Positions 17,029-24,422 of a DNA stretch of 30,284 bases are shown here, one piece after another; within the stretch, counting starts at the first letter, position 1; the number at the start of each line of letters is the position of its first letter. This DNA is from JANFXS01 sp022791155 (GTDB taxonomy: Bacteria; Bacillota; Clostridia; Lachnospirales; Anaerotignaceae), in assembly GCA_949743895.1 (NCBI GenBank), contig CATJUX010000076.1:1-30284 (forward strand), written 5' to 3'. The position numbers and the translations under genes were made by a program. The notes below the pieces were generated by a model. It did no database searches. It was not told the DNA's origin and worked only from the letters and a program-made list of their open reading frames with translations.

Positions 17029-17697
17029 ATGACAGACAGCATAAAAAAAACATACCGCATGCCAATTATATATGATGTTTTGATGACAGCAATAATTCCA
17101 CTTAACATTTTGTATGTAATATTCAGCGTCATTAAATATGAAACATTTGGTGGAAAAGCACTTGTCGGCATATATTTGATTTTGGCCATCATATATGTCT
17201 TCACAATAACAGCTTTAGGAATAATAAATATTGCCAAGTCTTTTTTAATGTATAACAAAGGCGATGACATTTACTGTGTCAATTCCATGATGATATTCAA
17301 ATATGGACTTACAATATTTTTTGTATTAAATTTTATCGCCAACATACTTATGTGGCTTGTCATTCTTGTTGCCAGCCGTGGAACAATCATTTTTGCCTTT
17401 CCTGTTGTGGCTGTCATAATTGCGTTCAGCGCAATTCCAACATGGATTGTTTCATTTCCCGGTTCATTCTATGCCATACAAGTTATACGTTTCGGCGTTA
17501 AACAGGAAAAATTTGATAAAAGCCACGCCATAATGCATGGTATATTGCAGTTTATATTCATGCTTGATGTGCTTGACACAATATATATTGCCGTCAAAAA
17601 ATGGAACAGAGGCAAGAAAATTTCTTTTGTCATCTGTGGATTTTATATAATAGCGATTTTGGCAATAATAATTGCGTTGGCTCTAATTTTTATATAG
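17029..17697 (+). CDS. six-helix integral membrane protein, unknown function
   Basis: I do not recognise this 222-residue protein. It has about six hydrophobic segments: near residues 15-36, 44-68, 88-117, 119-147, 165-187 and 198-221. A short cytoplasmic N-terminus precedes the first. There is no signal peptide apart from these helices and no catalytic or ion-binding motif that I can point to. GAAGGTG lies 7 nt before the ATG. It follows the antiporter by 118 bp and precedes the sulfite-reductase-like gene by only 30 bp, whose ribosome binding site lies in that gap, so it may be co-transcribed with the sulfur genes. Whether it has any role in transport of a sulfur compound is speculation. 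Confidence 0.85.
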   Translation: MTDSIKKTYRMPIIYDVLMTAIIPLNILYVIFSVIKYETFGGKALVGIYLILAIIYVFTITALGIINIAKSFLMYNKGDDIYCVNSMMIFKYGLTIFFVLNFIANILMWLVILVASRGTIIFAFPVVAVIIAFSAIPTWIVSFPGSFYAIQVIRFGVKQEKFDKSHAIMHGILQFIFMLDVLDTIYIAVKKWNRGKKISFVICGFYIIAILAIIIALALIFI

Positions 17698-17727
17698 CTA
17701 TACTAAAACACAAAAGGAGGAATTGAA

Positions 17728-18663
17728 TTGGCAAAAGTTGCGCCTAATGACAAAATAAGGGTTAAGGCAATGGGTTTTTTGCACGACAGAAACACAGAGG
17801 ATAAATTTAATGCAAGGGTTATAACAGAAAATGGCACCCTCACTTCCGATCAGCTCGTTGCTGTTGGTGAAGCCGCAGAAAAATTTGGCAACGGAAATGT
17901 TGCTTTCACTTCAAGAATGTGTGTCGAAATTCAGGAAGTGCCGTATGACAGCATCGAAAACCTGCAAAACTTTTTAGGCGAACACGGATTATATACAGGC
18001 GGGACTGGTGACAGAGTTCGCCCCGTTGTGGCATGCAAAGGAAAGACATGTGTTTTCGGACTCATACCCTCAGTTGATGTTGCAAAAGAAATCCATGACA
18101 GATTCTTTGTTGGCTATAAAAATGTTGAACTCCCACACAAATTTAAGATAGCCGTTGGGGGCTGTCCAAACAACTGTGTCAAACCAGACCTTAATGACAT
18201 TGGAATCATTGGCCAAAGAAAGCCTGTTGCCGTGACCGAAAAATGCAAAAGCTGCAAAAAATGTGCCGTTGAAATGGGCTGTCTTATGAAAGCCGCACAA
18301 AAAAATGAAACAGACAAAATTGATATAAACTCTGATGTGTGCAATGCCTGTGGAAAGTGCATCAAAAACTGTCCATTCAAATGCATAGATGAAGAAAAGC
18401 ATGGTGTCAAAATTGTGATTGGCGGCCGTTGGGGGCGCGAGGGCAAAAAAGGACACTATCTCAGAGGCATATATTCAGTTGACGAGGCTATGGACATAAT
18501 TGAAAAGGCAATGCTTGTATACAAAGAAAATGCTTATAAAAAGGAACGCTTTGCAAACATGATTGAAAGAATTGGTTTCGAAAATGTTGAAAAAGCCATT
18601 TTGGACAGCGATGTCCTTGACCGCAAAGAAGATATAATCAATATGGAGATACAAAAGAGATAG
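17728..18663 (+). CDS. small sulfite/nitrite-reductase-like siroheme ferredoxin protein
   Basis: The 311-residue protein resembles the small, anaerobic siroheme [4Fe-4S] sulfite reductase-like proteins of clostridia (AsrC-like group). An N-terminal ferredoxin-like half domain (1-70) is followed by the siroheme/cluster motif C103-X4-C108 and C146-X3-C150 (GGCPNNCVKPDLNDIG). A dicluster ferredoxin insert follows: C173-X2-C176-X2-C179-X5-C185 (an unusual last spacing) and C205-X2-C208-X2-C211-X3-C215-P. The C-terminus contains GGRWGREGKKG. The likely reaction is electron transfer to sulfite or a related oxyanion, but the substrate is not proved. The start is TTG 17728 with AAGGAGG 7 nt upstream. 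The stop codon is 13 bp before the CoA-disulfide reductase start, so the two are an operon. It could instead handle another substrate of the family. Confidence 0.9.
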   Translation: MAKVAPNDKIRVKAMGFLHDRNTEDKFNARVITENGTLTSDQLVAVGEAAEKFGNGNVAFTSRMCVEIQEVPYDSIENLQNFLGEHGLYTGGTGDRVRPVVACKGKTCVFGLIPSVDVAKEIHDRFFVGYKNVELPHKFKIAVGGCPNNCVKPDLNDIGIIGQRKPVAVTEKCKSCKKCAVEMGCLMKAAQKNETDKIDINSDVCNACGKCIKNCPFKCIDEEKHGVKIVIGGRWGREGKKGHYLRGIYSVDEAMDIIEKAMLVYKENAYKKERFANMIERIGFENVEKAILDSDVLDRKEDIINMEIQKR

Positions 18664-18676
18664 GTGGATGAGTTTT

Positions 18677-20374
18677 ATGAAAACAGTTATTGTTGGGGCA
18701 GTGGCTGGAGGCGCAAGCGCCGCTGCGCGCATCAGACGGCTTGATGACAGTGCCGAAATTGTTATGTTTGAACGCGGAGGTTACATTTCATACGCAAACT
18801 GCGGCCTTCCTTATTATATAGGCAGAAAAATTAAAGAAGAAAAAAATTTGGTTCTCAACACTCCTGATGATTTCAAAAATAGATTTAATATAGACATAAA
18901 AATCAACACTGAAGTCATCTCTGTTGACACAAAAAACAAGAAAGTTCTTTTCAAAGAATTGCACACAGGAAAAACGGGCGAAGAAAGCTATGACTTTCTT
19001 GTGCTGTCGCCAGGAGCAAAAGCCGTCAGGCCAAAGCTCAAAGGCATTGAAAGCGAAAAGATATTCACTGTCAGAAACGTTGAGGACATACAAAAAATCA
19101 AAAAATATGTTGTTGAAAACAGCATTGAAAACGCTGTTGTGATAGGCGGCGGATTCATTGGAGTTGAAATGGCCGAAAACCTCATCAACATCGGCTCTGA
19201 AGTTGTTCTCATAGAAAAATTGGATCAGATTTTAGCTCCATTTGACTATGAAATGGCTTGCTGCATTCAGGGAAAACTTGCAGAAAAGGGCATAAAACTG
19301 CTTCTTGAAACAGAAGTGAAAGAATTTGATGAGAACGGGAAAAATATAAGCGTTGTCACCGAAAAACATGGCAAAATACATGCCCAGATTGTCATTATGG
19401 CTGCCGGAATACTGCAGGACACAGATGTCCTTAAAGACAGTGGAATTGAAATGGGCATCAAAAACTCAATTTCAGTTGACAAGCATATGATGACAAGTGT
19501 TAAAGAAGTTTATGCCGTTGGCGATGCCGTTGAAATAAAAAATATAGTCACCGAAAAAAAAGCCTCCGTTATGTTGGCTGGCCCCGCCAACAGACAAGGG
19601 CGCGTGGCCGCTGACAACATATGCGGCCTGTCAAGCGAATATAGAGGGGCTCAAGGCTCATTTGTTGTGAAAGCGTTTGAACTTGCCGCTGCCTCAACAG
19701 GACTCAACGAAAGACAAGCGCGAAACGAGGGCCTAAATTATGACATTGCAATATTGTGTCCGCCATCACATGCAACATATTATCCAAACTCAAAAAATAT
19801 AACAATGAAAGTTGTTTTTGAACGTGAAAGCGGCAAAATTCTCGGCGCTCAGGTCATTGGCGAAGAAGGCGCCGATAAAAGATGCGACGTTTTTGCCTCG
19901 GCCATAAGAGCAAATCTCACGGCATATGACTTAACTGAGCTTGAACTTTGCTATGCTCCTCCATTTTCATCAGCAAAAGATCCTGTCAACATGGCTGGAT
20001 ATTTAATCGAGAATATAATTTCCGGTCGTGTGAAACAAATTCACTATAGTGATGTTGACAGCCTTGACAAAGAAAAATATCTCATACTTGATGTGAGAAA
20101 AGACGATGAATATAACGAAGGGCACATTGAGGGAGCCTATCACATACCTCTTGACAGTTTGAGGCAGAGGTTTGGCGAGCTGCATGATTTCAAAGAAAAA
20201 ACAATATGTATATGCTGTAAAACAGGTGTGAGAAGCTATAACGCCTACAGATTTTTGACACAAAATGGGTTTGATTGTTTGAACATAGCTGGTGGATATT
20301 ATTTTTACAGCGGTGTGAAAAATGGAATGTTTGACAGCAAGCCAATCCACGCATGTGGAATAGGAATAAAATAA
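18677..20374 (+). CDS. CoA-disulfide reductase with C-terminal rhodanese domain
   Basis: This is an FAD and NAD(P)H oxidoreductase of the CoA-disulfide reductase/NADH oxidase type, fused to a rhodanese domain. The 565-residue protein starts with a dinucleotide-binding fold, IVGAVAGGASAAARIR, the single redox Cys at residue 42 (SYANCGLPYYIG), a second nucleotide motif AVVIGGGFIGVEMAENL, and YAVGDAVEI. The C-terminal rhodanese domain (about 465-545) has a catalytic Cys near 514 (CICCKTGVRS). Such fusions reduce CoA disulfides, CoA persulfides or polysulfides. The preferred start is ATG 18677, with AGGTGG 9 nt upstream; ATG 18668 abuts that site. It lies 13 bp after the sulfite-reductase-like gene and ends in a strong terminator. 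Whether CoA disulfide or persulfide is the true substrate is uncertain. Confidence 0.94.
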   Translation: MKTVIVGAVAGGASAAARIRRLDDSAEIVMFERGGYISYANCGLPYYIGRKIKEEKNLVLNTPDDFKNRFNIDIKINTEVISVDTKNKKVLFKELHTGKTGEESYDFLVLSPGAKAVRPKLKGIESEKIFTVRNVEDIQKIKKYVVENSIENAVVIGGGFIGVEMAENLINIGSEVVLIEKLDQILAPFDYEMACCIQGKLAEKGIKLLLETEVKEFDENGKNISVVTEKHGKIHAQIVIMAAGILQDTDVLKDSGIEMGIKNSISVDKHMMTSVKEVYAVGDAVEIKNIVTEKKASVMLAGPANRQGRVAADNICGLSSEYRGAQGSFVVKAFELAAASTGLNERQARNEGLNYDIAILCPPSHATYYPNSKNITMKVVFERESGKILGAQVIGEEGADKRCDVFASAIRANLTAYDLTELELCYAPPFSSAKDPVNMAGYLIENIISGRVKQIHYSDVDSLDKEKYLILDVRKDDEYNEGHIEGAYHIPLDSLRQRFGELHDFKEKTICICCKTGVRSYNAYRFLTQNGFDCLNIAGGYYFYSGVKNGMFDSKPIHACGIGIK

Positions 20375-20386
20375 AATTAAACACAT

Positions 20387-20420
20387 ATCCGTCGCATTTG
20401 TTTGTGCGGCGGATTTTTTT
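20387..20420 (+). terminator. rho-independent terminator of the sulfur operon
   Basis: A 10-bp stem ATCCGTCGCA (20387-20396) with TGCGGCGGAT (20405-20414), containing one G.U pair, is followed by seven Ts to 20420. It begins 12 bp after the CoA-disulfide reductase stop. Confidence 0.93.
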
Positions 20421-20581
20421 GTTTCAAAATATGTCAATCAATTTTTCTGCAATTGACAAAGTTTTTAAGGATAAAATTTTTGATTTCAATTTCAAAAATT
20501 TACATCATGTATATATTCATCATCAGTAAACATGTTTGCACATTTCCACAGATTCACAGCATATATCATTTTTGTACAATA

Positions 20582-21001
20582 TCATTTCAAACTTTCATAT
20601 TCATCCAAAGAAACAGCTTCCAACCACTCATTTGAAGCGCCTTCAGCCGGAATTTCAACAGCTATATGAGAAAAACAGCAGTCTTTGTCTGCCCCATGCC
20701 AGTGCTTCACTTCAGGAGGTATGCTGACAACATCGCCAGGGAAAAGCCTTTGTGCCGCCTTTCCCCATTCCTGATACCACCCCTTCCCGCCTGTCACAAG
20801 CAGTATTTGTCCGCCTTTATGGTGTATGTGCCAATTATTGCGGCACCCTCTCAAAAATGTTACGTTTCCAATGGCAACACCCTCATTTGAAAGCATGTTC
20901 AAATAGCTGTCCCCTTCAAAAAACTGTCCATATGGATTTTCATCACCTATGCAAAATATAGCTCCTGGCCCTAAATCATTTTTAATTTCTTCAAACTCCA
21001 T
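20582..21001 (-). CDS. cupin-domain protein
   Basis: The 139-residue protein is a single cupin barrel. Motif 1 is seen as WHIHHKGGQILLVTGGKGWY, with His and a Gln in place of the more usual Glu at the metal position, and motif 2 as PGDVVSIPPEVKHWHGA. These supply several histidines for a metal such as Fe, Mn or Ni. Proteins of this type act as small dioxygenases, isomerases or carboxymuconolactone-decarboxylase-associated cupins, so a precise reaction cannot be given. It is cytoplasmic. AAGGAGG lies about 7 nt before the ATG. It is monocistronic: it converges with the sulfur operon, and a divergent promoter region separates it from coaBC. The right-hand flank on the minus strand carries a plausible TTGACT-N17-GATATT promoter. 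Confidence 0.9.
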   Translation of the reverse strand: MEFEEIKNDLGPGAIFCIGDENPYGQFFEGDSYLNMLSNEGVAIGNVTFLRGCRNNWHIHHKGGQILLVTGGKGWYQEWGKAAQRLFPGDVVSIPPEVKHWHGADKDCCFSHIAVEIPAEGASNEWLEAVSLDEYESLK

Positions 21002-21042
21002 TTAATTTCCTCCTTTTCAAATTTTGTTGCATATATTATTAA

Positions 21043-21071
21043 AATATCACTTGGAGCCAACTCAAAGTCAA
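21043..21071 (-). promoter_or_regulatory. possible promoter of the cupin gene
   Basis: On the minus strand TTGACT (21066-21071) and GATATT (21043-21048) lie 17 bp apart. The -10 match is moderate, and the element lies about 40 bp upstream of the start codon. Confidence 0.4.
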
Positions 21072-21134
21072 TAGATAATATTATATCTCACAAATCTTGC
21101 CAATGATAAATCAATAAAAAATAAAGTCGTGAAA

Positions 21135-21176
21135 ACCCCCATTGGGGTGGTGCAATATAAATATATTTGGTATAAT
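21135..21176 (+). promoter_or_regulatory. possible promoter of coaBC with adjacent hairpin
   Basis: TATAAT (21171-21176) is preceded by TGG (21168-21170), forming an extended -10. No -35 is clear. A GC hairpin ACCCC/GGGGT (21135-21139 and 21144-21148) lies just upstream, in the place a -35 or operator would occupy. The -10 is about 110 bp before the coaBC start. Confidence 0.4.
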
Positions 21177-21286
21177 TAATTCATTGACAAAACAACTTTC
21201 ATAAAACCATATTTTCAAAAATTATTACAAAATTTAATTCACAGTTTGTTTTGTCAATTCACAAACTACTTTATGAGGTGTTCTTT

Positions 21287-22486
21287 ATGCTTAAAGGAAA
21301 AACAATTGTTGTCGGCGTCACAGGGGGCATAGCAGCATATAAAATGGCAAACTGTGTCAGCATGCTGAAAAAGCTCAATGCCGAAATTCATGTGATAATG
21401 ACAAAAAATGCTGTCAACTTCATCAATCCAATCACATTTGAAACGCTCACAGGCAACAAATGTCTTGTTGATACATTTGACAGAAATTTTCAATTTCATG
21501 TTGCCCATGTCTCTCTTGGAAAAAAGGCCAACGCAATGCTCATTGCTCCTGCAAGTGCCGACATAATAGGCAAGCTTGCAGGTGGAATTGCTGATGACAT
21601 GCTCACCACAAGCGCCCTTGCAATGCGCTGCAAAATAATATTGGCTCCAGCCATGAACACCGCGATGTATAACAACAGAATTGTTCAAGATAATATCAAA
21701 AAATTGAAAAACTATGGCTTTGAAATTATAGACGCTGACAGTGGCCATCTTGCCTGCGGCGACACAGGCGAGGGCAAAATGCCCTCTGAAGAAGTGCTGA
21801 TTGACTATGTCCTCCGCGAAACACGTCACGAAAAAGATATGATCGGAACAAAAGTCATTGTCAGCGCCGGCCCAACTTTGGAAGCCATTGATCCTGTCAG
21901 ATACATAAGCAATCACTCCACAGGAAAAATGGGCTATGAAATAGCAAAGGCCGCTGCCTGCCGTGGAGCTGAAGTCACTCTTGTCAGCGGCAAAACAAAC
22001 CTTCGCGCGCCCAATTATATAAAATTGATAGAAGTCACTTCAGCTTTGGAAATGTTCAATGTTTTCAAAGAGAAGTTTGTCGAAAATGACATAATCATAA
22101 AAGCGGCAGCTGTTGCAGACTACCGCCCCAAAAATATAGCCAGTGAAAAAATCAAGAAATCTGAAAGCGAAATGAACATTGATCTTGAACGCAATCCTGA
22201 TATAATAAAATATATAGGAGAAAACAAAAAACAAGGGCAATTTATATGCGGTTTTTCAATGGAAACCGAAAACATGATTGAAAATTCGCGAAAAAAACTT
22301 AAAAATAAAAACATAGACATGATAGCAGCCAACAATCTGAAACAGTCTGGAGCCGGTTTTGGAACTGACACAAACATAATCACGCTCATCACCAAAAACA
22401 GCGAAAAACAGCTTGAACTTATGAGCAAGTCTGCCGCCGCCGATGTGATACTTGATGAAATAATCCTTGCAAAACAAAATAATTAG
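21287..22486 (+). CDS. coaBC: bifunctional phosphopantothenoylcysteine decarboxylase/phosphopantothenate-cysteine ligase (CoaBC)
   Basis: CoaBC converts 4'-phosphopantothenate plus cysteine to 4'-phosphopantetheine in coenzyme A synthesis. The 399-residue length is normal. The N-terminal flavoprotein decarboxylase half has His74 (HVAHVSLGKKA), the PASADIIGKLAGGIADDM stretch, PAMNTAMY (Tyr where many have Trp) and Cys157 in the flap (LACGDTGEGKM). The ligase half has SAGPTLEAIDPVRYISN, NHSTGKMGYEIA and IKAAAVADYRP, with the conserved lysine region after it. Both catalytic halves look complete. I chose ATG 21287, with GAGGTG 6 nt upstream; an upstream frame extension lacks a site. Its pathway partner panB is also in the window, 5 kb away and on the other strand, so they are not an operon. 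Confidence 0.96.
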   Translation: MLKGKTIVVGVTGGIAAYKMANCVSMLKKLNAEIHVIMTKNAVNFINPITFETLTGNKCLVDTFDRNFQFHVAHVSLGKKANAMLIAPASADIIGKLAGGIADDMLTTSALAMRCKIILAPAMNTAMYNNRIVQDNIKKLKNYGFEIIDADSGHLACGDTGEGKMPSEEVLIDYVLRETRHEKDMIGTKVIVSAGPTLEAIDPVRYISNHSTGKMGYEIAKAAACRGAEVTLVSGKTNLRAPNYIKLIEVTSALEMFNVFKEKFVENDIIIKAAAVADYRPKNIASEKIKKSESEMNIDLERNPDIIKYIGENKKQGQFICGFSMETENMIENSRKKLKNKNIDMIAANNLKQSGAGFGTDTNIITLITKNSEKQLELMSKSAAADVILDEIILAKQNN

Positions 22487-22534
22487 TTTTTTAATAAAGT
22501 AATTAAATATATAATTATTAAGGAGGATTTTGAA

Positions 22535-23047
22535 ATGCCAAACAATGATTTAACACAAAAATTATATGATTCCGCTTTCAAATATGAAGAAAGCAACGGC
22601 GGATGCTGTCAGTGTGTCCTTGCCTCTGTCAAAACAAACATAGGCAACATAAGCGACAACCTTTTTCAAGCGGCAACAGCAATGGCTGGCGGTGTGGCCG
22701 CCTCGGGCAATGCATGCGGCGCCTGCACAGGTGCAATAATGGCTCTTGGCTCATTCAAAGGCCGTGATTGGGAAAACTTTGCCACGGCAGAAGGCAACAA
22801 CGTTAAAAATGAAATGACAATGGTTTCAAGAAAACTTCTTGAAAGATTTGAAAAAGAGTTTGGCTCCTTCAAATGTTCAGAAATTCAGGAAAAGCTTTAT
22901 GGAAAAAGCTACAAAATGTATATTCCTGAAGAAAAAGCCGAGTTTCTTGAAGCCGGAGGCCATGGCCCCAACGGCTGCACAAAAGTTGTCGCCCTTGCTG
23001 CAAAGTGGGTTGGAGAAATCCTTGAGGAAGAAGGGCTTTTGAAATAA
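22535..23047 (+). CDS. C_GCAxxG_C_C-family redox-type protein
   Basis: The 170-residue protein has the hallmark cysteines of the C_GCAxxG_C_C family: GGCCQCVLA near residue 23-28, ACGACTGAIMALG near 60-73, a single Cys at about 110 in FKCSEI, and GCTKVVALAAKWV near 149-160. Members are small cytoplasmic proteins thought to bind a metal or cluster and are often found near redox enzymes in anaerobes; their reaction is not established. AAGGAGG (22520-22526) lies 8 nt before the ATG. The gene starts 48 bp after coaBC on the same strand, with no terminator between them, so co-transcription is plausible. The following 131-bp inverted-repeat element ends the unit. Signal peptide and membrane segments are absent. 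Confidence 0.88.
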   Translation: MPNNDLTQKLYDSAFKYEESNGGCCQCVLASVKTNIGNISDNLFQAATAMAGGVAASGNACGACTGAIMALGSFKGRDWENFATAEGNNVKNEMTMVSRKLLERFEKEFGSFKCSEIQEKLYGKSYKMYIPEEKAEFLEAGGHGPNGCTKVVALAAKWVGEILEEEGLLK

Positions 23048-23357
23048 TTTTTGCCAAAAAATTTATGCCTTATAAAAACTAATTACATAAAAATTAAAAC
23101 ACCCTTTGCATATATCCATGTGCCTCCAAACATAACTCCCAATATGGTTTTCCGCGTTCGCACAGCTTGAAACCAGAAAAATGATGGAGAACTTTATAAA
23201 TATATTCCATATGCAAAGGGTGTTTTTTTAATAGCTGTTTACAGAAATAATAAAAACAAGACCATATATTTTTTATATTATATGTTCAATGCATGTTTCT
23301 CTTCACGTATAACTTCCACACCAAAGCACAAAACAAGTTTCAAAATCAAACACAGTC
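23048..23357. other. convergent intergenic region, 310 bp
   Basis: The region lies between two convergent genes and holds no coding sequence that I can support. Its main content is the 131-bp inverted-repeat element at 23096-23226. The remaining flanks, 23048-23095 and 23227-23357, are AT-rich and show no further clear structure. Confidence 0.6.
23096..23226 (+). repeat. 131-bp element with 18-bp perfect inverted ends, structured RNA, MITE or bidirectional terminator
   Basis: The ends 23096-23113 and 23209-23226 are perfectly inverted over 18 bp (AAAACACCCTTTGCATAT). The 95 nt between them can form further nested stems: CTCCA with TGGAG, and TGGTTT with AAACCA around a GC-rich apical GCGTTCGC. 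On the plus strand the right arm runs into seven or more Ts; on the minus strand the left arm is followed by TTAATTTTTA, so it could terminate both convergent genes. The very long loop is unlike a plain terminator, so a non-coding RNA with its terminator, or a MITE-like relic, are alternatives. No clear target duplication is visible. Confidence 0.6.
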
Positions 23358-23702
23358 TCAGTCTTTCGTTATATATCTGTCGCTTACAACACCATTTTCA
23401 AATACAATAACAAGCCACTCACTGTCAATGCTGATGAGTCCTCTCTCCATTCCAAGCCAATACACAAAGTTGTCACTTTCCTTGAAATATGCTCCTTCTG
23501 TCTCATTCCCCAAAAGAGATATGACTTCTCCTTTTGTCATGCCCAAAAGCTCATGCTTTCTCATCATGTCATCAACCATATAAACCCTTTCATCACTTTC
23601 AAGCCATTTTTCTTTTGAAAACGTGTGTTTATATGTATATCGTGAAGAATAAACAACAACAACGGCCGACAATATTGCAAACGCAAATTTACATTTTTTC
23701 AT
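23358..23702 (-). CDS. small N-terminally anchored protein, unknown function
   Basis: I do not recognise this 114-residue protein. An N-terminal hydrophobic segment (residues about 5-20, after MKKCKF) suggests membrane anchoring or export with no lipobox. The rest is soluble: MVDDMMRKHELLGMTKGEVISLLGNETEGAYF followed by beta-rich FVYWLGMERGLISIDSEWLVIVFENGVV, with a Gly-Met-Lys-x-Glu-Val-x-x-Leu-Leu-Gly segment resembling the start of the BamE/SmpA-like fold; this likeness is weak and unverified. AAGGAGA lies about 8 nt before the ATG. It diverges from the Cys/His-rich protein gene over a 167-bp region and may share its regulation. It converges with the C_GCAxxG_C_C gene. Confidence 0.75.
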   Translation of the reverse strand: MKKCKFAFAILSAVVVVYSSRYTYKHTFSKEKWLESDERVYMVDDMMRKHELLGMTKGEVISLLGNETEGAYFKESDNFVYWLGMERGLISIDSEWLVIVFENGVVSDRYITKD

Positions 23703-23755
23703 TAAACAACTCTCCTTGTCTTCAACAGGTTTATCACAGTTTCACAGGGTTTTTA

Positions 23756-23784
23756 TTGATCTGTCATTGTTGTTATGCTATACT
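23756..23784 (+). promoter_or_regulatory. promoter of the Cys/His-rich protein gene
   Basis: TTGATC (23756-23761) and TATACT (23779-23784) are 17 bp apart, and the -10 is preceded by TGC (an extended -10). The predicted start of transcription is about 23791-23793, giving a leader of about 77 nt. Confidence 0.6.
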
Positions 23785-23822
23785 ATAGTTAGTATCATAT
23801 GTATCATCAAAATACATATGAT
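23780..23822 (+). promoter_or_regulatory. two adjacent palindromes over the -10 and +1 region
   Basis: Palindrome A, ATACTA-N4-TAGTAT (23780-23795), overlaps the -10 hexamer. Palindrome B pairs ATCATATGTAT (23794-23804) with ATACATATGAT (23812-23822) perfectly over 11 bp around a 7-nt spacer and abuts the predicted start site. These fit a repressor operator or, for B, a stabilising hairpin at the 5' end of the mRNA. The regulator is unknown. Confidence 0.6.
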
Positions 23823-23869
23823 ATATAAACATTATCCTCAGAAAAAGGAAAGAAGGGAGGGTTCTGCCA

Positions 23870-24145
23870 ATGCACCTTAAAAAAATGCTAACTTTGTCTA
23901 TGGCTACAGCATTTGTGTCAGCACTTCTTGTTATGCCTGTTTCTGCTCATGGACACCACAGAAGATATACACAAAAACTTGACACATATTATCCTATATG
24001 CACAATAGAAGAATGCACCGAAGAAGGAAGACACGTTCATGACGGATATAACTACTGTGGTTATGCTCATGCCGATGGCTACTGCGATGGTTCATGCATT
24101 TATAACACCAACGTTTCAAACTGCGGAAGTCACCACTGTCATTAA
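23870..24145 (+). CDS. small secreted Cys/His-rich protein, putative metal binding
   Basis: The 91-residue precursor has a clear signal peptide: MHLKKM, a hydrophobic core to about residue 25, and a likely cleavage after VSA. The mature part of about 64 residues contains seven cysteines (CTIEEC, YCGY, GYCDGSC, NCGSHHC) and about ten histidines, plus repeated Gly-Tyr and Asp residues. This density suggests zinc or copper binding, or a disulfide-stabilised structure outside the cell; an odd Cys count leaves one free or intermolecular. I do not recognise an established family beyond hypothetical clostridial peptides with a GYCDGSC-like motif. AAGGGAGG (23853-23860) lies 9 nt before the ATG. It is monocistronic, with a palindromic promoter and its own terminator. 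Confidence 0.85.
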   Translation: MHLKKMLTLSMATAFVSALLVMPVSAHGHHRRYTQKLDTYYPICTIEECTEEGRHVHDGYNYCGYAHADGYCDGSCIYNTNVSNCGSHHCH

Positions 24146-24150
24146 AAATT

Positions 24151-24190
24151 ATTCCCTGACCGAAATTTCCGGCAGGGAATTTTTGTTTTT
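24151..24190 (+). terminator. rho-independent terminator of the Cys/His-rich protein gene
   Basis: ATTCCCTG (24151-24158) pairs with CAGGGAAT (24173-24180); an inner CCG/CGG pair extends the stem across one bulge. A T-rich tail follows to about 24190. It starts 5 bp after the stop codon. Confidence 0.9.
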
Positions 24191-24422
24191 GTGACAATTT
24201 TTAATGACAGCTTTTTTCGAATACATATGGCATGCAGCCATAACATTTCTTTTGTCAAACTGTAATATAAACATCATATAACAGCACAAGTTTTACAGCC
24301 AGACATAAATTCTGAAGCCATTTGACAGCTCCAATATATTCTTTCATTCCTTAATTCACAACATAGTCACTGAAGCGTTTTTCCCAGTTGTTGCCAAATG
24401 ACTAAACATAACAACATGTTGT

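Noticed and set aside
23096..23226. Signal recognition particle RNA or 6S RNA
   Set aside because: The nested rod shape recalls these, but the conserved SRP GGAAG/AGCAG tip and the 6S central bubble sequence and length are not seen.
23794..23822. PadR-type operator (ATGT-N8-ACAT)
   Set aside because: The half-sites ATGT and ACAT are present, but their spacing here is 11 nt, not 8.
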